Below are positions 46,540 to 57,122 of a stretch of DNA of 64,000 nucleotides, piece by piece. Origin of the DNA: Chryseobacterium sp. W4I1 (GTDB taxonomy: Bacteria > Bacteroidota > Bacteroidia > Flavobacteriales > Weeksellaceae). The stretch is from contig NZ_JAUSXQ010000001.1 in assembly GCF_030816115.1 (NCBI RefSeq), forward strand, positions 2,170,001 through 2,234,000, written 5' to 3'. The translations under genes and the position numbers were made by a program. Position 1 is the stretch's first letter; each line of letters opens with the position of its first letter. Under the pieces are notes generated by a model that saw nothing but the letters and a program-made list of their open reading frames with translations, was not told the DNA's origin and made no database searches.

Positions 46540-46857
46540 TTGCTATATTTTGAAAAATTTATTTGAATTTCCGCACCATTTCTACTGTACGGTTTTTCCG
46601 GTACAAATGTCGTGTTTTTTTAAGAAACAGAGAAATTTAGGGCTCACTTTAAAACAAATAGTTTTATTAAATTTTCTTTCTGAAATGAGTATTATTTAAA
46701 ACTTTCTTTACAGAAAACACACCATAAAACTCATATTCTTTATTTAGTTTCCAGGTTATAGGATAAAATTTACATATTAAAGATCTTAACTCAATTCTTG
46801 TAAAACAAAAAAGAGGTCTTGAAAATCAAAACCTCTTTTATTTTATCTGTCAGAATA
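46540..46857. other. Intergenic region between dnaN and pheT
   Basis: No gene seen. It contains a terminator-like hairpin near 46809-46839 (AAAAGAGGT / ACCTCTTTT) for dnaN; the rest, presumably holding the pheT promoter, is AT-rich without other features I can support. Confidence 0.5.
46809..46839 (-). terminator. Terminator behind dnaN
   Basis: AAAGAGGT and ACCTCTTT form a stem around a loop of about 15 bases, with T's on the minus-strand side. Confidence 0.6.
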
Positions 46858-47988
46858 TTACAATCCGATTACCGGCATTGATAACATCAGGATATTTTCA
46901 CTTTCTTCAAGACCGTCAAGAGGTTCAATGATCCCCGGTCTATTCGGTTGAGACATTTTCATGGTGATATCGTCAGAACCTAAAATGGTAAGCATTTCCG
47001 TTAAAAACTTAGAGCTGAAACCGATATTGATATCTTCCCCGTTGTAATCGCAAGGGATCTGCATGTCTGCTTTGTTTGCATATTCCGTATCTTCTGCATG
47101 AAGGTGAAGAATGTTGGCAGACAGTTTAAATCTTACCTGATTGGTAGATTTGTTAGACATGATCGATGCTCTTTTGATCGCTCCCAGAAGAAGGTTTCTG
47201 TTGATCGTCAGTACATTTGGATTTTCCTTTGGAATTACTGCTGTATAGTTGGGATATTTCCCATCAATCAGTCTGCAGATCCAGATATGCTTTCCAAAGG
47301 TAAATTTAGCCATATTCTCGTTGAAGTCGATTGTCACGTCTTCGTTAGAACTAGCCAAAATATTTTTGAAAATATTCAACGGCTTTTTAGGCATGATAAA
47401 TTCCATAGGCTCGGCATTCATCAGATCTGTTCTTTTATAGACAACCAGTCTGTGGGAATCTGTAGAAACAAAATTCGTTTCATTTTCTCCAAACTGGAAC
47501 AGTACACCTGTCATTACCGGGCGAAGAGAATCATTGCTTGTTGCAAAAAGAGTATTTGTCAACGCTTCAGATAAAACTCCTGCCGGCATTGCCACGCTCT
47601 GGGAAGCATCAAATTCCGGAAGCTCCGGGTAATCGTCTGCATTATCCAATGCCACAGCGAAATTATCTTTTTCATCTAAAATCTCCAGCTGGCTACCGGT
47701 TCCTTCCGCGTTGTCTTTTACAACAAACGTTAAAGGCTGTTCACCATAAGTCTTGATAAAATCCTGAAAAATTTTAGCAGGAACGGCAAATTTACCCGAA
47801 TCGTCAGACTTTACCTCCAAAGAAGTAACAAGAGTAGTCTCGCCATCAGAAGCTGTAATGGTAACGTTATTTCCGTCTAATTCAAAAAGATAGTTTTCTA
47901 AAATCGGTCTCGATTGAGAGCTTGATATTACGCCACTTACAGTTTGCAATGCTTTCTGCAGTTCACCACTTGAAATAATAAATTTCAT
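46858..47988 (-). CDS. dnaN: DNA polymerase III sliding clamp, beta subunit
   Basis: A 376-residue sliding clamp with three topologically similar domains (about 1-120, 125-250, 255-376), which rings DNA and holds polymerase III. It starts KFIISSGELQKALQTVSGVI and ends in the conserved MPVIGL (here NILMLSMPVIGL), the clamp C-terminus. No dnaA or gyrB is next to it, so the usual origin cluster is not here. Confidence 0.97.
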   Translation of the reverse strand: MKFIISSGELQKALQTVSGVISSSQSRPILENYLFELDGNNVTITASDGETTLVTSLEVKSDDSGKFAVPAKIFQDFIKTYGEQPLTFVVKDNAEGTGSQLEILDEKDNFAVALDNADDYPELPEFDASQSVAMPAGVLSEALTNTLFATSNDSLRPVMTGVLFQFGENETNFVSTDSHRLVVYKRTDLMNAEPMEFIMPKKPLNIFKNILASSNEDVTIDFNENMAKFTFGKHIWICRLIDGKYPNYTAVIPKENPNVLTINRNLLLGAIKRASIMSNKSTNQVRFKLSANILHLHAEDTEYANKADMQIPCDYNGEDINIGFSSKFLTEMLTILGSDDITMKMSQPNRPGIIEPLDGLEESENILMLSMPVIGL

Positions 47989-48009
47989 AGATTTAAAAAT
48001 AAGTTTCTA

Positions 48010-48017
48010 CAAATATA
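48010..48017 (-). promoter_or_regulatory. Candidate -7 element for dnaN
   Basis: CAAATATA, the reverse of TATATTTG, lies 22 bases upstream of the dnaN start. Confidence 0.4.
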
Positions 48018-48163
48018 ATAAATAGAAACTATAATGAAAAAAATAATCTTAAGGAGTTTTAAACAAATATCACTAACCTGTTTTCAGGCTTGATGTTATC
48101 TCAATAATTTATCTGATGATTAATTTTTGAATCAAAGATCCCATTAGTCTACCAGACAAATAT

Positions 48164-48171
48164 TATATTTG
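48164..48171 (+). promoter_or_regulatory. Candidate -7 element for dgkA
   Basis: TATATTTG, 13 bases before the start of the diacylglycerol kinase gene. Confidence 0.4.
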
Positions 48172-48184
48172 TGAAAAAGAAATC

Positions 48185-48547
48185 ATGCGAAAACCACCTG
48201 TCCATAAAAGTTTTCTGAACGCTTTCCATGGTGTTTTCCTGATGATGAGAACGGAAAGAAATTTCCAGATAGAGCTTGTGGCCTTTTTCATTAATCTTTT
48301 CCTTATTTTCTATTTTAAGCTGTCAGCAGTTGATACCACATTGGTTGTTATCGCCTCTTTAGGCGTTTTATGTGCAGAAATTTTCAATACAGCAATTGAA
48401 AGGATATGTGACATCATTCAGCCTGATTTTGATAAGAGAATCGGATTTATTAAAGACATTGCTGCCGGCGCAGTTCTTCTTATGGCAATCGGATCTGTTG
48501 CTGTTGGAGTGATTGTGTATTGGAAATATATTTTTGTAAATGGCTAA
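48185..48547 (+). CDS. dgkA: Diacylglycerol/undecaprenol kinase family protein
   Basis: A 120-residue integral membrane kinase of the DgkA fold with an N-terminal amphipathic part containing RTERNFQIEL, three membrane helices (about 33-50, 52-75, 95-115) and the signature LCAEIFNTAIERICD with the catalytic Glu. In Gram-positive bacteria and many Bacteroidota the substrate is undecaprenol rather than diacylglycerol. Divergent from dnaN. Confidence 0.9.
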   Translation: MRKPPVHKSFLNAFHGVFLMMRTERNFQIELVAFFINLFLIFYFKLSAVDTTLVVIASLGVLCAEIFNTAIERICDIIQPDFDKRIGFIKDIAAGAVLLMAIGSVAVGVIVYWKYIFVNG

Positions 48548-48599
48548 TATTACATTTAATGTTGAACGGGCTAGGTCTCCTATTGAATAGGATCAACCA

Positions 48600-49226
48600 T
48601 CATAAATATTTTTCAACGATTGAAATTGCGGTTTCAGCCATTATGCCATACCCTTTCTCGTTGGGGTGAACTCCATCTGCTGAAAGTAAAATCTCTTTAT
48701 CTTCTACAAATGCAGCATAAAAGTCAATATAGCTCAAAGCATTTTCTGCAGCTAAATCTTTAAGGATCTGATTGTAAGTTAAAACTTCATCATTCGTTCT
48801 CAGTTTTCCTGCAGGAGTTTCTATATGGTCGACTTTTTGGGAGATCGGCAGGATACTTACAAGATAAATATCTTCAGAATATTGTCTTGCATGCTGAACT
48901 GCTGTCATAATGTTTTTTCTAAACTGTTCAGGAGTTACCAAGTAGTTGCCGTTCTTTTTAACCAGATCATTAGCACCATACCCGATAAAAATTATATTTC
49001 CTTCCGGAGAATTCCGCGCTGCCAGCTCATGGGGCATTCTTTTCAACAGACCTTCCGTTGTTTCACCACCTATTCCCAGGTTAAAAAGAATCAGTTCGTT
49101 GCTTCCTTCATGAAACTGCTGCAAAGCATATCTTTTAAGAATATCTACCCATCCACCGAATACTCCGTCATATTCTCCGTAAGTAATACTGTCTCCGAAG
49201 AATAGCCCGTAAATCATTTTTTTCAT
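48600..49226 (-). CDS. SGNH/GDSL hydrolase family protein
   Basis: A 208-residue esterase-like protein. Block I is FFGDSITYGE with the nucleophile Ser, block III is GYGANDL, and block V is SADGVHPNEKGY with the catalytic Asp and His. There is no signal peptide, so it is probably cytoplasmic, near in type to lysophospholipase/TesA-like arylesterases. Substrate unknown. Single-gene unit. Confidence 0.9.
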   Translation of the reverse strand: MKKMIYGLFFGDSITYGEYDGVFGGWVDILKRYALQQFHEGSNELILFNLGIGGETTEGLLKRMPHELAARNSPEGNIIFIGYGANDLVKKNGNYLVTPEQFRKNIMTAVQHARQYSEDIYLVSILPISQKVDHIETPAGKLRTNDEVLTYNQILKDLAAENALSYIDFYAAFVEDKEILLSADGVHPNEKGYGIMAETAISIVEKYL

Positions 49227-49307
49227 TTATTAATCTTGCGTTTTTTTGGATATCATTAATTTAATAGCACTATACCCTATCCTGGGCTAAATCGTCACGT
49301 TGTAACT

Positions 49308-49712
49308 CTAGTTCAAAATTAAGGTAATATTTTTGTGTGATTCGAGAATTTCAATTAAAATTTCAAATAAGGTCTGGCCGCCACCTGAAATCAGCTTATC
49401 TAACTTGTGCTGTATCAACTCTGTGTTAAATGGTTTTCCCTGCCTGATTTTATTTTCATAAAAACTTCGGGTGGCTTCAAAACCAAGATCTTCTTTTGAT
49501 TTTTGAGAATCTTTCCAGTTGATTTCAACTTCATCCTGGCTTTCAAACACTCCGAAACCTCCGTACAGGATATCATCAAAGCCATCCAGCGTTCCCACTT
49601 GCCAGTCGGTATTTTTCATCAGAACTTTAGAAATTTCATCATAGAATCCAGCCAGATCTGAAAAATGACTGCCATTGATTATGATTGTTTTATTTTTATC
49701 TGAATTCAACAT
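49308..49712 (-). CDS. Barstar family (ribonuclease inhibitor-like) protein
   Basis: A 134-residue protein with the barstar fold signature: TIIINGSHFSDLAGFYDEIS at the N-terminus and GTLDGFDDILYGGFGV, the loop that in barstar plugs the barnase active site. The later part with HKLDKLISGGGQTLFEILIEIL is also typical. No barnase-type RNase is found within the window, so it is an orphan inhibitor, and its partner may be elsewhere or in competing strains. Confidence 0.82.
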   Translation of the reverse strand: MLNSDKNKTIIINGSHFSDLAGFYDEISKVLMKNTDWQVGTLDGFDDILYGGFGVFESQDEVEINWKDSQKSKEDLGFEATRSFYENKIRQGKPFNTELIQHKLDKLISGGGQTLFEILIEILESHKNITLILN

Positions 49713-49782
49713 GGTTTCTGAATTTATTACGGTAATCTGTGCTTTGCATTTCTTACAGTCAGTTTAACAATAGTAAATATAA

Positions 49783-49811
49783 AAAATGACCGCCATCAGG
49801 CAGTCATTTTT
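49783..49811 (-). terminator. Terminator behind purL
   Basis: AAAATGAC-GCC / GGC-GTCATTTT stem with single mismatches and a four-base loop, then T's on the minus strand. Confidence 0.7.
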
Positions 49812-49826
49812 ACTTTTCTTTTATTC

Positions 49827-52800
49827 TTATTTGAAGTATTCTACTCCGTTTTTGAATATGTTGTGATAATTTGCAGTCGGTATGTTTTTCATGAGACCTT
49901 GTGCAAAACGCTCAGGATGCCCCATTCTTCCGTAAATCTTTCCACATGGGCTGGTAACTCCTTCAATTCCGAATAATGAGTTGTTGGGATTGAATGGCAT
50001 TCCATGAGCAATGTTTCCGTCAAGATCGATGTATTGGGTAGCAATCTGCCCGTTTTCGTACAGCTTCTTTATTTCTTCTTCAGAAGCCATAAAACGACCT
50101 TCACCGTGAGAAATCGGGATCGTGAATACCTGGCCTTTCATTCCTTTTAACCAAGGACTTTCGTCGTTGATGACCTTTACATTCACCATCTGGGAAATAT
50201 GTCTTCTGATGGCATTGTGAGCCAATGTCGGAGAGTTTTCGTCCAGATCTTTGATTCTTCCATAAGGTAACAGACCGGATTTAACCAAAGCCTGGAAACC
50301 GTTACAGATCCCGATGATCATTCCGTCTCTATCTAATAATTCATGAACGGCATTTTTCATCTTTTCGTTTTTCAGAACATTCACAATGAATTTTGCGGAA
50401 CCATCCGGCTCATCACCTGCTGAGAAACCTCCTGAAAAGGCAAGGATTTGAGAAGTTTTGATCTCTTCCACCCATGCATCAATGCTTTCATCCAGTAATT
50501 GGTGATTGATGTTTTTCAATGGAAGACTGCTGATCACGGCGCCTTCTTTCTGGAATGCATTTAAGGTATCGTACTCGCAGTTTGTTCCAGGAAATACAGG
50601 AGCAAATACTTTCGGTTGGGCAATTCCGTGTTTCTTAATAATAATATTTCTTGGGTTGATAGAGTTTGATTTCTCATCAATTTCAACCGTCAGTTTTTCT
50701 TTTTCTTTAGTAGGGAAAAGTTTTTCAAATGTTTTTGTATTAGCTTCAAGTAATTCTAAGATATTTAATTCAAAATTACTGATTTTCAATACATTTGAAT
50801 CCTCAACCTCACCAATCAATTGAATATCAGAAAAATTTAAACCTTCTCTAGATTCAATAATTAAGCTTCCGATATTTTTAGCCAGTAAAGCATTTTCATC
50901 AATATTAATATTTGCACCCAATCTGTTTCCAAAGGTCATTTTTGCTAAAGCTACAGCAGCACCCCCTTCTTTAACGGTTTTCACAGAAACAATTTTTCCG
51001 GCTTTAATATTTTCAAAAATAAATTCAAAAATTCCTTTTAAGCTTTGATAGTTTGGAAGTCTGTTTTCCTGTGGAATGTGATTGAAATAATATATTTTAT
51101 TTCCAGCTTTCTTAAATTCCGGAGAGATCACATTGCTCTTCTCACCGTTAGCGCAAGCAAATGAAATTAAGGTCGGCGGAACATTCAGATCCTGGTAAGT
51201 ACCACTCATGGAGTCTTTACCTCCAATCGCTGCCAAACCAAGGTTAATTTGAGCATCATAAGCTCCTAAAAGTGAAGCTAAAGGTTTACCCCATTTCTCA
51301 GCACTCTGACCCAGTTTTTCGAAGTATTCCTGAAAGCTTAATCTGATATTTTTATAATCGCCTCCCATGGCAACAATCTTCGCCACACTTTCTACTACTG
51401 CGTAAGAAGCTCCCAATAATGAATTCTGTTTTGAAATTCCGGTGTCAAATCCCCAGCTCGCAAAAGAAACGGTTTCAATGTCTTTTGCGCCTAAAAACCG
51501 GCAGGGTCTGAGCACTTCCTTCCATTAAGGTTTGCTGATATTTTCCACCAAGAGGCATAGCAACCGTAGTCGCACCGACAGAGGAATCAAACATTTCCAG
51601 AAGTCCTTTCTGGGAAGCTACATTTTTGTCGCTTAACAGGTTTAGGAAGTTTTCTTTTGTGAAATCCGGTGTTTCTTCTTTTACTTCTTCAAGATGGGTA
51701 ATTTTCACCTCCTGGGTTTTGGAACATCCGTTGGTATCAAGGAATTCTCTTGAAAGGTCAACGATTTTATCACCTTTCCAGAACATCTGCATTCTTCCTG
51801 AATCGGTCACTTTTGCTACTTCTACAGCAACAATGTTCTCATCTTCACAGAATTTGATGAACTGTTCTTTATCTTTTGGATCAACTACAACAGCCATTCT
51901 TTCCTGAGATTCTGAAATAGCCAGCTCAGTTCCGTTCAAACCTTCATATTTTAAAGGTAAAACATCAAGATTTACTTCTAATGAATCAGCAATTTTCACC
52001 AATCGCTACGGAAACACCTCCTGCTCCAAAGTCATTGGATTTCTTAATCAGTTTCGTTACTTCAGGGTTTCTGAACAGTCTTTGGATCTTACGTTCTTCA
52101 ACGGCATTTCCTTTCTGAACTTCAGTAGACATGGTGTGGATACTGTTTTCATCCTGTACTTTTGAACTTCCACTGGCTCCGCCAACACCGTCACGACCCG
52201 TTGCACCTCCTAAAATAATGATAGAGTCTCCATTTTCAGGTTTGTCACGTCTTACCCAATCTACAGGAACGGCTCCTGTAACGAAACCTACTTCCATTCT
52301 CTTGGCTTTGTACCCTTCATCGTAGATCTCAGAAACCATGGTAGTGGCAAGGCCAATTTGGTTTCCGTAGGATGAATATCCGTTGGCAGCCTGTTTTGTA
52401 ATGGTTTTCTGAGGAAGTTTTCCTGGCAAAGTCTGGTCAACCGCTTCTAAAACATCAGCAGCACCCGTTAATCTCATCGCCTGGAATACAAATGATCTTC
52501 CGGACAAAGGATCTCTGATAGCACCACCAAGACATGTTGAGGCCCCACCGAAAGGTTCAATTTCTGTAGGGTGATTGTGGGTCTCATTTTTGAATAATAA
52601 ATACCATGGTTCTTTTTTACCATCATATTCTGCTTCGATCTGGATTGTACATGCATTGATCTCGTCTGAGATGACAAGGTTTTCCAGATTGCCTGTTTTA
52701 TGGAAATATTTACCACAAACCGTTGCCAGATCCATTAAAGAGATCGGCTTCAGCTCACGGCCTAAGAATTTTCTTTTTTCGATATAATCATTGAAAATGG

Positions 52801-53524
52801 TTTCCAATGTATGTTTGAATGCTCCTTCAAACTGGATGTCTGACAGTTCTGTTTCAAAAGTAGTATGACGGCAGTGGTCACTCCAATAGGTGTCTAAAAC
52901 TTTCAGTTCCGTTTCAGTAGGATTTCTTTTTTCTGTTTTAAAGTATTCCTGAATAAATTTCAGGTCATCCAATCCTAATGCAAAACCGTGATCATTATAG
53001 AAATTTTCAAGTTCAGCATCATCGAGACTGATAAAATTTTCGTGAATTAAAACTTTAGTCGGTATTTCATCTGCAGGAATGTTTAATATGGAAAGATCTT
53101 TTTCTTGAGACTCTACTTTGTTGATGAGAAGGTCTTTGATCTTCAAAATATCTGCTTCAGAAACTCCTTCAAACTGGATCAGTTTTCCACTTCTTACTTT
53201 TGATTTTTCATTCTCTGTCAGTAAGGCAATGCACTGCTGGGCAGAATCCGCACGTTGATCATACTGGCCGGGAAGAAATTCCATTGCAAAATAAATGCCT
53301 TCTGCAGGGTTTTCTGTATGTAAAATATCGGTCACGGGATCTACGAAAGTGCTGTTTACTACTTTCTCAAATTCTCCTTCATTCAATCCAAAAATATCGT
53401 ACACATTGTATACTTTCACATTTTTGGCTGCCGGAACGACTGCTTTTACTTCATCAAAAATTTTTGGACTTTCAACATCGAAAATACCTCTTTTTTCTAC
53501 GAAAATTCTTTTGTTATTAGACAT
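49827..53524 (-). pseudogene. purL: Phosphoribosylformylglycinamidine synthase, with two frameshifts
   Basis: The whole enzyme (about 1,230 residues, the normal large-PurL size) is present in three frames. Part 1, 53524-51986, ends GVSVAIGENC; part 2, 52002-51475, begins at ADSLEVNLDVL; part 3 runs from GAKDIETVSFAS to 49827. One fewer T at 51993-51996 and one fewer A at 51493-51497 (plus strand) restore GGVSVAIGEIADSL and LPVLGAKDIE. The C-terminal glutaminase domain has GICNGFQAL and HGEGRF. It forms FGAM in purine synthesis. Loss would require external purines, so base-calling error is likelier than true loss. Confidence 0.9.
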
Positions 53525-53643
53525 TAGATGTCAGATTTTAATATTAGATTTATTACTTTCTTTTTACTTTTTTTAAGAACTCATACGGTTCTTTATATTT
53601 TAAACTTCAACGTCAGATTACATCATCCGTTTGTTTAGTCTTC

Positions 53644-54603
53644 TTATTTTACAAATTTATTAGGATGATCAGGATGCTCTTTCTGGAACTGTTCCGCCTC
53701 TTTTATTTCATTATCCAGCCATTTTTCGTAAGGAATCTTTTCATTATAATCCATGGCATATTTTTCTTTACCATCTTCCGAAACCAGGAATGTAAAACGA
53801 TCTGCAATCAGCAGATCCATCCCTAGAGCAAAGGTGTTGATCTGGTAATAAGGAAAATTTTCTTTTGGTCTTTCCACAATTTCAAAAAGCAATTTCTTTT
53901 CAGCATCAGACATCTTAGGATAAACATTAATATAATAAAGACCTGAAAGTGTTTTATTCTGCTTTTCAAAAAACTGAAGAATAGTCTTTTCTTTTTGGTT
54001 GTAGTCAAACGGACTCGGATAGTATTTCCCCTGAATTTCTTTATCTCTATCTGATGATTTTACAATGGGCTTAACGGTTTCTCCTTTGGTATTCATAACA
54101 CCCCAGGTTCCCCCTACAATTCCTTTATGCTCATTTTCTGTTTTCTCCCAGTCGCAGCCATCACAAAATAAAGCATAACCATATTCAAAGTATGAAACAA
54201 AGTCATGTTTGGCTTCTATAACAATTTTCCCATTCCGGTCAGCAAAGCCAACTTTCCCATTTTTCACATATCTTCTGACGCCTTCCTTGAAATAATCGGC
54301 TCCATTGTCATAAAAGAAGGGCCTGTACAGAAAATTTCCTTTTTTGTCGTACACATATCCCCAGGCATTTTTTTCTTTCACTTCACCTTTCTTAGAACCA
54401 TCAAAATAAATGGTTTCTTCTTTTACAAGATCACCGTTTTCAAGATCGGAATAGATTTTAAACTGGGCAGGAACGATAATTTTTCCGTCCTGATCTTTTA
54501 CTCCAGCCAATGTATCTTTTGAAATAAAATACTTTAAAACCTCTTTCTTCTGGGAAAAAGAAAGGATGGGGATCATGGAAATGAGTAAAAGCGTTTTTTT
54601 CAT
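53644..54603 (-). CDS. WG repeat-containing exported protein
   Basis: A 319-residue protein with a signal peptide (about 1-18, TLLLISMIPILSFSQ) and three or more WG-type repeats: TLAGVKDQDGKIIVPAQF, KVGFADRNGKIVIEAKHDF and TWGVMNTKGETV. Such repeats form beta-rich binding surfaces. The C-terminal third has no recognised domain. Located just downstream of purL on the same strand with a 119-base gap. Function unknown. Confidence 0.78.
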   Translation of the reverse strand: MKKTLLLISMIPILSFSQKKEVLKYFISKDTLAGVKDQDGKIIVPAQFKIYSDLENGDLVKEETIYFDGSKKGEVKEKNAWGYVYDKKGNFLYRPFFYDNGADYFKEGVRRYVKNGKVGFADRNGKIVIEAKHDFVSYFEYGYALFCDGCDWEKTENEHKGIVGGTWGVMNTKGETVKPIVKSSDRDKEIQGKYYPSPFDYNQKEKTILQFFEKQNKTLSGLYYINVYPKMSDAEKKLLFEIVERPKENFPYYQINTFALGMDLLIADRFTFLVSEDGKEKYAMDYNEKIPYEKWLDNEIKEAEQFQKEHPDHPNKFVK

Positions 54604-54627
54604 ACCTGATTAATAGTAAATCTTAAT

Positions 54628-55653
54628 CTACTCGTCTTTATTTAGATTTGTCTTCCTTCGAACATTTTCAATAATATAATATTTTTGATCAACATTATAA
54701 TCTATAGAGTTCTCAAGTTTCCACTTTTGATATCCTTTATAATCAAATTGATGATTTTCAGCAGGACTTAATAAATAATAATATTGCTCCATTAAATATT
54801 CATCTGTGAAACCATCATTTCGAAGTTTTGTAAAAAAAGAAATCAATTTGTCTACTGCAGGATTGCCTTCTTTAATTGAATTAGGATTTTTCTCTGTTTT
54901 GTAATCTATAAAGCCATTAATACCTGCAATTTGAAAATCTAGAAGAGTTCCGGGAATACCTGATGCTCTTTCATATTTATCAATATTTTCATAGATCCAT
55001 TTCATCTTATTCAGAGAACTGCTCATGGTAATTCTTAACATTGTTGTATCCCTTGCAGCAGCAGGCGCATAAACAATATTAGAGTATCTTGTCAACGGAT
55101 TATTTTCTACAATTTTAGCTGGCTTCAAAATATTTAAAAATTCATCATGCCTTTTATTCAGAGCCAAAGTATCATTATCTTCCTGGCTCATTTCTGAAAT
55201 AAAAACCCAAAAACCTGCATCATAAACTCTAACATTAATCAATCTATTAAGATGCTTAAAATAGGTGCTGATTCCTCGAAGCGTAAATCTTCCTTCTTTA
55301 AAAATTACAATTTTATCTACTCTTTCACTTTGTTTAGGCGTATATCTTCTTTCATTAAGATCTTTATAATAATGATTTAAAAGTCTTTCTTCATGTAGAA
55401 GAGCCGGAACAATTTTAAATTTAAATTGTGCATCATTATTTTTATTCTCATATTCTGCAGAAAGAACACTATCGTTTTTAGAATTTGTAAATAAACCCGT
55501 TCTTACAAACTCTCCCAAGTTTAGAGGAACTGCAATTGTTGAAGTAGTATGTTGAAAAATTTCATTTGACTTAATTTTTTTATTTGGCTTTAAATCCTGA
55601 GAAAATGTAATCACAGGAATCATCATTAGAATAAATAGCAAATAATATTTCAT
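54628..55653 (-). CDS. Hypothetical exported protein
   Basis: A 341-residue protein with a signal peptide (about 1-18) and no recognised domain. The body has mixed alpha/beta character with a LNERRYTPKQSERVD segment near 95 and a YYIIENVRRKTN tail. It lies 24 bases before the WG-repeat gene on the same strand, so the two may be co-transcribed; both follow purB. Confidence 0.65.
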   Translation of the reverse strand: MKYYLLFILMMIPVITFSQDLKPNKKIKSNEIFQHTTSTIAVPLNLGEFVRTGLFTNSKNDSVLSAEYENKNNDAQFKFKIVPALLHEERLLNHYYKDLNERRYTPKQSERVDKIVIFKEGRFTLRGISTYFKHLNRLINVRVYDAGFWVFISEMSQEDNDTLALNKRHDEFLNILKPAKIVENNPLTRYSNIVYAPAAARDTTMLRITMSSSLNKMKWIYENIDKYERASGIPGTLLDFQIAGINGFIDYKTEKNPNSIKEGNPAVDKLISFFTKLRNDGFTDEYLMEQYYYLLSPAENHQFDYKGYQKWKLENSIDYNVDQKYYIIENVRRKTNLNKDE

Positions 55654-55664
55654 ACAACTTCAAA

Positions 55665-55692
55665 AAAAATGCAGCCCAAAAGACTGCATCTA
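55665..55692 (-). terminator. Terminator behind purB
   Basis: ATGCAG / CTGCAT, a short 6-bp stem with A and T flanks between purB and the hypothetical gene. Confidence 0.5.
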
Positions 55693-55694
55693 TT

Positions 55695-57122
55695 TTATAC
55701 TTTAAGATCAGCCTCCAATCCTATCAGGTCTTTATTCTGATCCAGAATGGGCTGGACTTCATTTGCGATGAATTCCTCCGTCTGAATAGGTGCGAAACCG
55801 ATAAAGTTTTTAGGATCTAAAACTTCTTTTAATTTTGATTTATCTAATTTTAAAGAATCATCATTTAAGATTCTTTCAATAAGGTCATTTTCTTTCCCTT
55901 CTTCTTTTACTTTTTTAGAAGCTTCCATAGAGTGAACTCTGATTACTTCATGAATTTCCTGACGGTCACCACCAGCTTTCACTTCTTCCATGATGATATA
56001 TTCTGTCGCCATGAAAGGAAGTTCTTCCATAATATGTTTGTTGATTCTGTTTGGATATACAACGATCCCGTTCATGATGTTGTTCCAGATCAATAGAATA
56101 GCGTCAACAGCAAGAAAAGCCTGAGGAATCGTCAGTCTCTTGTTGGCAGAGTCATCCAATGTTCTTTCAAACCATTGAGTAGAAGCTACCATTGCAGAAC
56201 TTGTCGTTAAGGACATTACATATTTTGCCAAAGCCCCGATTCTTTCACTTCTCATTGGATTACGTTTGTACGCCATTGCTGATGAACCAATCTGGTTTTT
56301 CTCGAAAGGCTCTTCAATTTCTTTAAGATTTTGAAGAAGACGTAAATCGTTGGTGAATTTATGAGCAGACTGGGCAATATTTCCTAATAAAGCAACTACT
56401 TTAGCATCAATTTTTCTGTCATAAGTCTGACCTGAAACGCCGAATACTTTTTCGAAACCGAATCTTTTTGAAAGTTCTTTATCTAAATGTTTTACTTTAG
56501 AATAATCACCGTTGAAAAGCTCCAAGAAGCTTGCAGCAGTACCTGTAGTTCCTTTTACTCCTCTGAAACGTAGTGTTTCTAAGAAGAAATCCAGTTCTTC
56601 AATATCAAGAACCAAACTCTGTAACCAAAGGGTCGCTCTTTTCCCAACAGTAGTCAGCTGAGCCGGCTGGAAATGGGTAAATCCTAAAGTAGGAAGGTCT
56701 TTATACTGAATAGAGAAATCAGCCAGGTTTTTCATTACATTAACCAGCTTTTTCTTTAAAATCAAAAGCCCGTCACGGATCTGAATAAGGTCTGTATTGT
56801 CTCCTACAAAAGCTGAAGTAGCTCCTAAGTGGATAATTCCTTTTGCTGAAGGGGCCACATCACCATAGGTGTGAACGTGAGCCATTACATCATGACGGAA
56901 TTTTTTTTCATACTCAGCCGCTTTATCGTAATCGATATTTTCAGCATTAGCTTTCAACTCTGCAATCTGCTCGTCAGAAATATCAAGACCAAGGTCTTTT
57001 TCAATTTCAGCCAAAGCGATCCAAAGCTTTCTCCAGGTACGGAATTTGTTATTATGTGAGAAATTAAACAACATTTCTTCACTGGAATAGCGCTCTTCCA
57101 ATGGATTTTTGTAGGAATTCAT
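55695..57122 (-). CDS. purB: Adenylosuccinate lyase
   Basis: A 475-residue member of the fumarase/aspartase superfamily acting twice in purine synthesis. It carries HVHTYGDVAPSAKGIIHLGATSAFVGDN (substrate contacts), and the superfamily signature GSSAMAYKRNPMRSE near residue 280 with the flexible active-site Ser. Length is normal. purL lies close by on the same strand, but with two other genes between. Confidence 0.95.
   Translation of the reverse strand: MNSYKNPLEERYSSEEMLFNFSHNNKFRTWRKLWIALAEIEKDLGLDISDEQIAELKANAENIDYDKAAEYEKKFRHDVMAHVHTYGDVAPSAKGIIHLGATSAFVGDNTDLIQIRDGLLILKKKLVNVMKNLADFSIQYKDLPTLGFTHFQPAQLTTVGKRATLWLQSLVLDIEELDFFLETLRFRGVKGTTGTAASFLELFNGDYSKVKHLDKELSKRFGFEKVFGVSGQTYDRKIDAKVVALLGNIAQSAHKFTNDLRLLQNLKEIEEPFEKNQIGSSAMAYKRNPMRSERIGALAKYVMSLTTSSAMVASTQWFERTLDDSANKRLTIPQAFLAVDAILLIWNNIMNGIVVYPNRINKHIMEELPFMATEYIIMEEVKAGGDRQEIHEVIRVHSMEASKKVKEEGKENDLIERILNDDSLKLDKSKLKEVLDPKNFIGFAPIQTEEFIANEVQPILDQNKDLIGLEADLKV

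Noticed and set aside
47098..47574. 158-codon frame opposite dnaN
   Set aside because: Shadow of the sliding clamp gene; no coding signs of its own.
46858..48184. Replication origin beside dnaN
   Set aside because: No dnaA, gyrB or cluster of DnaA-box-like sequences seen; dnaN is often away from oriC in Bacteroidota.
49827..53524. Three separate PurL-type subunits (PurL/PurQ/PurS style)
   Set aside because: The breaks fall inside conserved domains, not at subunit borders, and single-base removal joins them to the large one-chain PurL.
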